Positions 63,851-64,000 of a stretch of 64,000 bases of DNA are shown piece by piece. The notes beneath the pieces are model-generated. The model was not told where the DNA came from. It was given only the letters and a program-made list of their open reading frames with translations, and ran no database searches. This stretch comes from JBEKIK01 sp963845975 (GTDB taxonomy: Bacteria; Planctomycetota; Planctomycetia; Pirellulales; Thermoguttaceae): NCBI GenBank assembly GCA_963845975.1, contig CAWJUD010000002.1:2480001-2544000 (forward strand), written 5' to 3'. The translations under genes were made by a program, and so were the position numbers. The stretch's first letter is position 1. Every line of letters begins with the position of its first letter.

Positions 63851-64000
63851 TCAATACTCCGAAGGTTTCAACAAAGTTGTTGAGACCCGATGCCCCTGAT
63901 CGTCCGCCGCCTCGGTGATGACCCAAAGGCGTTCCCCTTTGAGCGTTTTGTAGGCTGACAGAATGCGGCTTCCATCAATTAAGGATTGGTCGTTGAGTTC
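63851..64000 (-). CDS. C-terminal end of an array gene running past the right edge
   Basis: The last 49 codons of a leftward gene are visible (SLIDGSRILSAYKTLKGERL, then WVITEAADDQGHR and TTLLKPSEY-stop). The pattern resembles small plasmid or integrative-element proteins (LxGERIWVITEAD...TTxLLPxEY). The start lies outside the window. Confidence 0.65.
   Translation of the reverse strand, partial: ELNDQSLIDGSRILSAYKTLKGERLWVITEAADDQGHRVSTTLLKPSEY

Overview
The window looks like chromosomal DNA of a member of the Planctomycetota. Supporting signs are a PEP-CTERM surface protein of the HAF-repeat type, a MEDS/PAS sensor kinase, a 2,086-residue alpha-2-macroglobulin, a large membrane protein and small membrane peptides of planctomycete type, a cytochrome-c-like C-x4-C-H protein, a divergent DnaJ-like/Hsp70/FHA cluster and a eukaryote-like isoleucyl-tRNA synthetase. 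This is inference from protein character; there is no rRNA gene in the window and I recognised no tRNA gene.

Bases 1 to about 44,700 are ordinary, fairly G+C-rich housekeeping sequence. In order: a sensor kinase cut by the left edge; BON protein, csrA and a csrA-like remnant; alpha-2-macroglobulin; cysK with an Rrf2 regulator; a large membrane protein; a glycosyltransferase; purine nucleoside phosphorylase, ileS and purN; a frameshifted KaiC-like ATPase; an ABC-2 permease with a partial copy of its N-terminus; acylphosphatase; an aspartate-family block (lysC, an apgM-like gene, hom); a DUF362/polyferredoxin pair; a diguanylate cyclase; and the DnaJ-like/Hsp70/FHA cluster. Several palindromic repeat families are scattered here. 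One of them lies in frame inside both the alpha-2-macroglobulin and ileS genes. Three genes (acidic protein, KaiC-like ATPase, lysC) carry apparent short indels, which may be real or assembly errors.

From about 44,700 to the right edge the sequence is visibly more A+T-rich and accessory: truncated genes, a compact small-RNA candidate, a GYF/WG-repeat/WD40/C-type-lectin gene cut by a 1,352-bp IS3-family element with a 3-bp target duplication, lipoproteins, endonuclease V, a PEP-CTERM protein and a tyrosine recombinase.

The most unusual feature is a short motif, TGACACCGACT (core GACACCGAC), which I found only right of 47.59 kb: 17 copies keep the core and one more is degenerate. Twelve lie in one orientation between 59.4 and 63.8 kb, at almost every junction of a run of small unknown genes read leftward toward the recombinase. 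The motif sits 15-43 bases ahead of the next start codon and often supplies, or lies across, the stop of the preceding gene, in all three reading frames. Four copies lie on the other strand around the rightward genes at 47.6-53.2 kb. With a repeat-flanked single-gene unit beside the recombinase, this suggests either a cassette-like array without integron attC sites or a start-associated regulatory element of a mobile island. The sequence alone does not decide between these.
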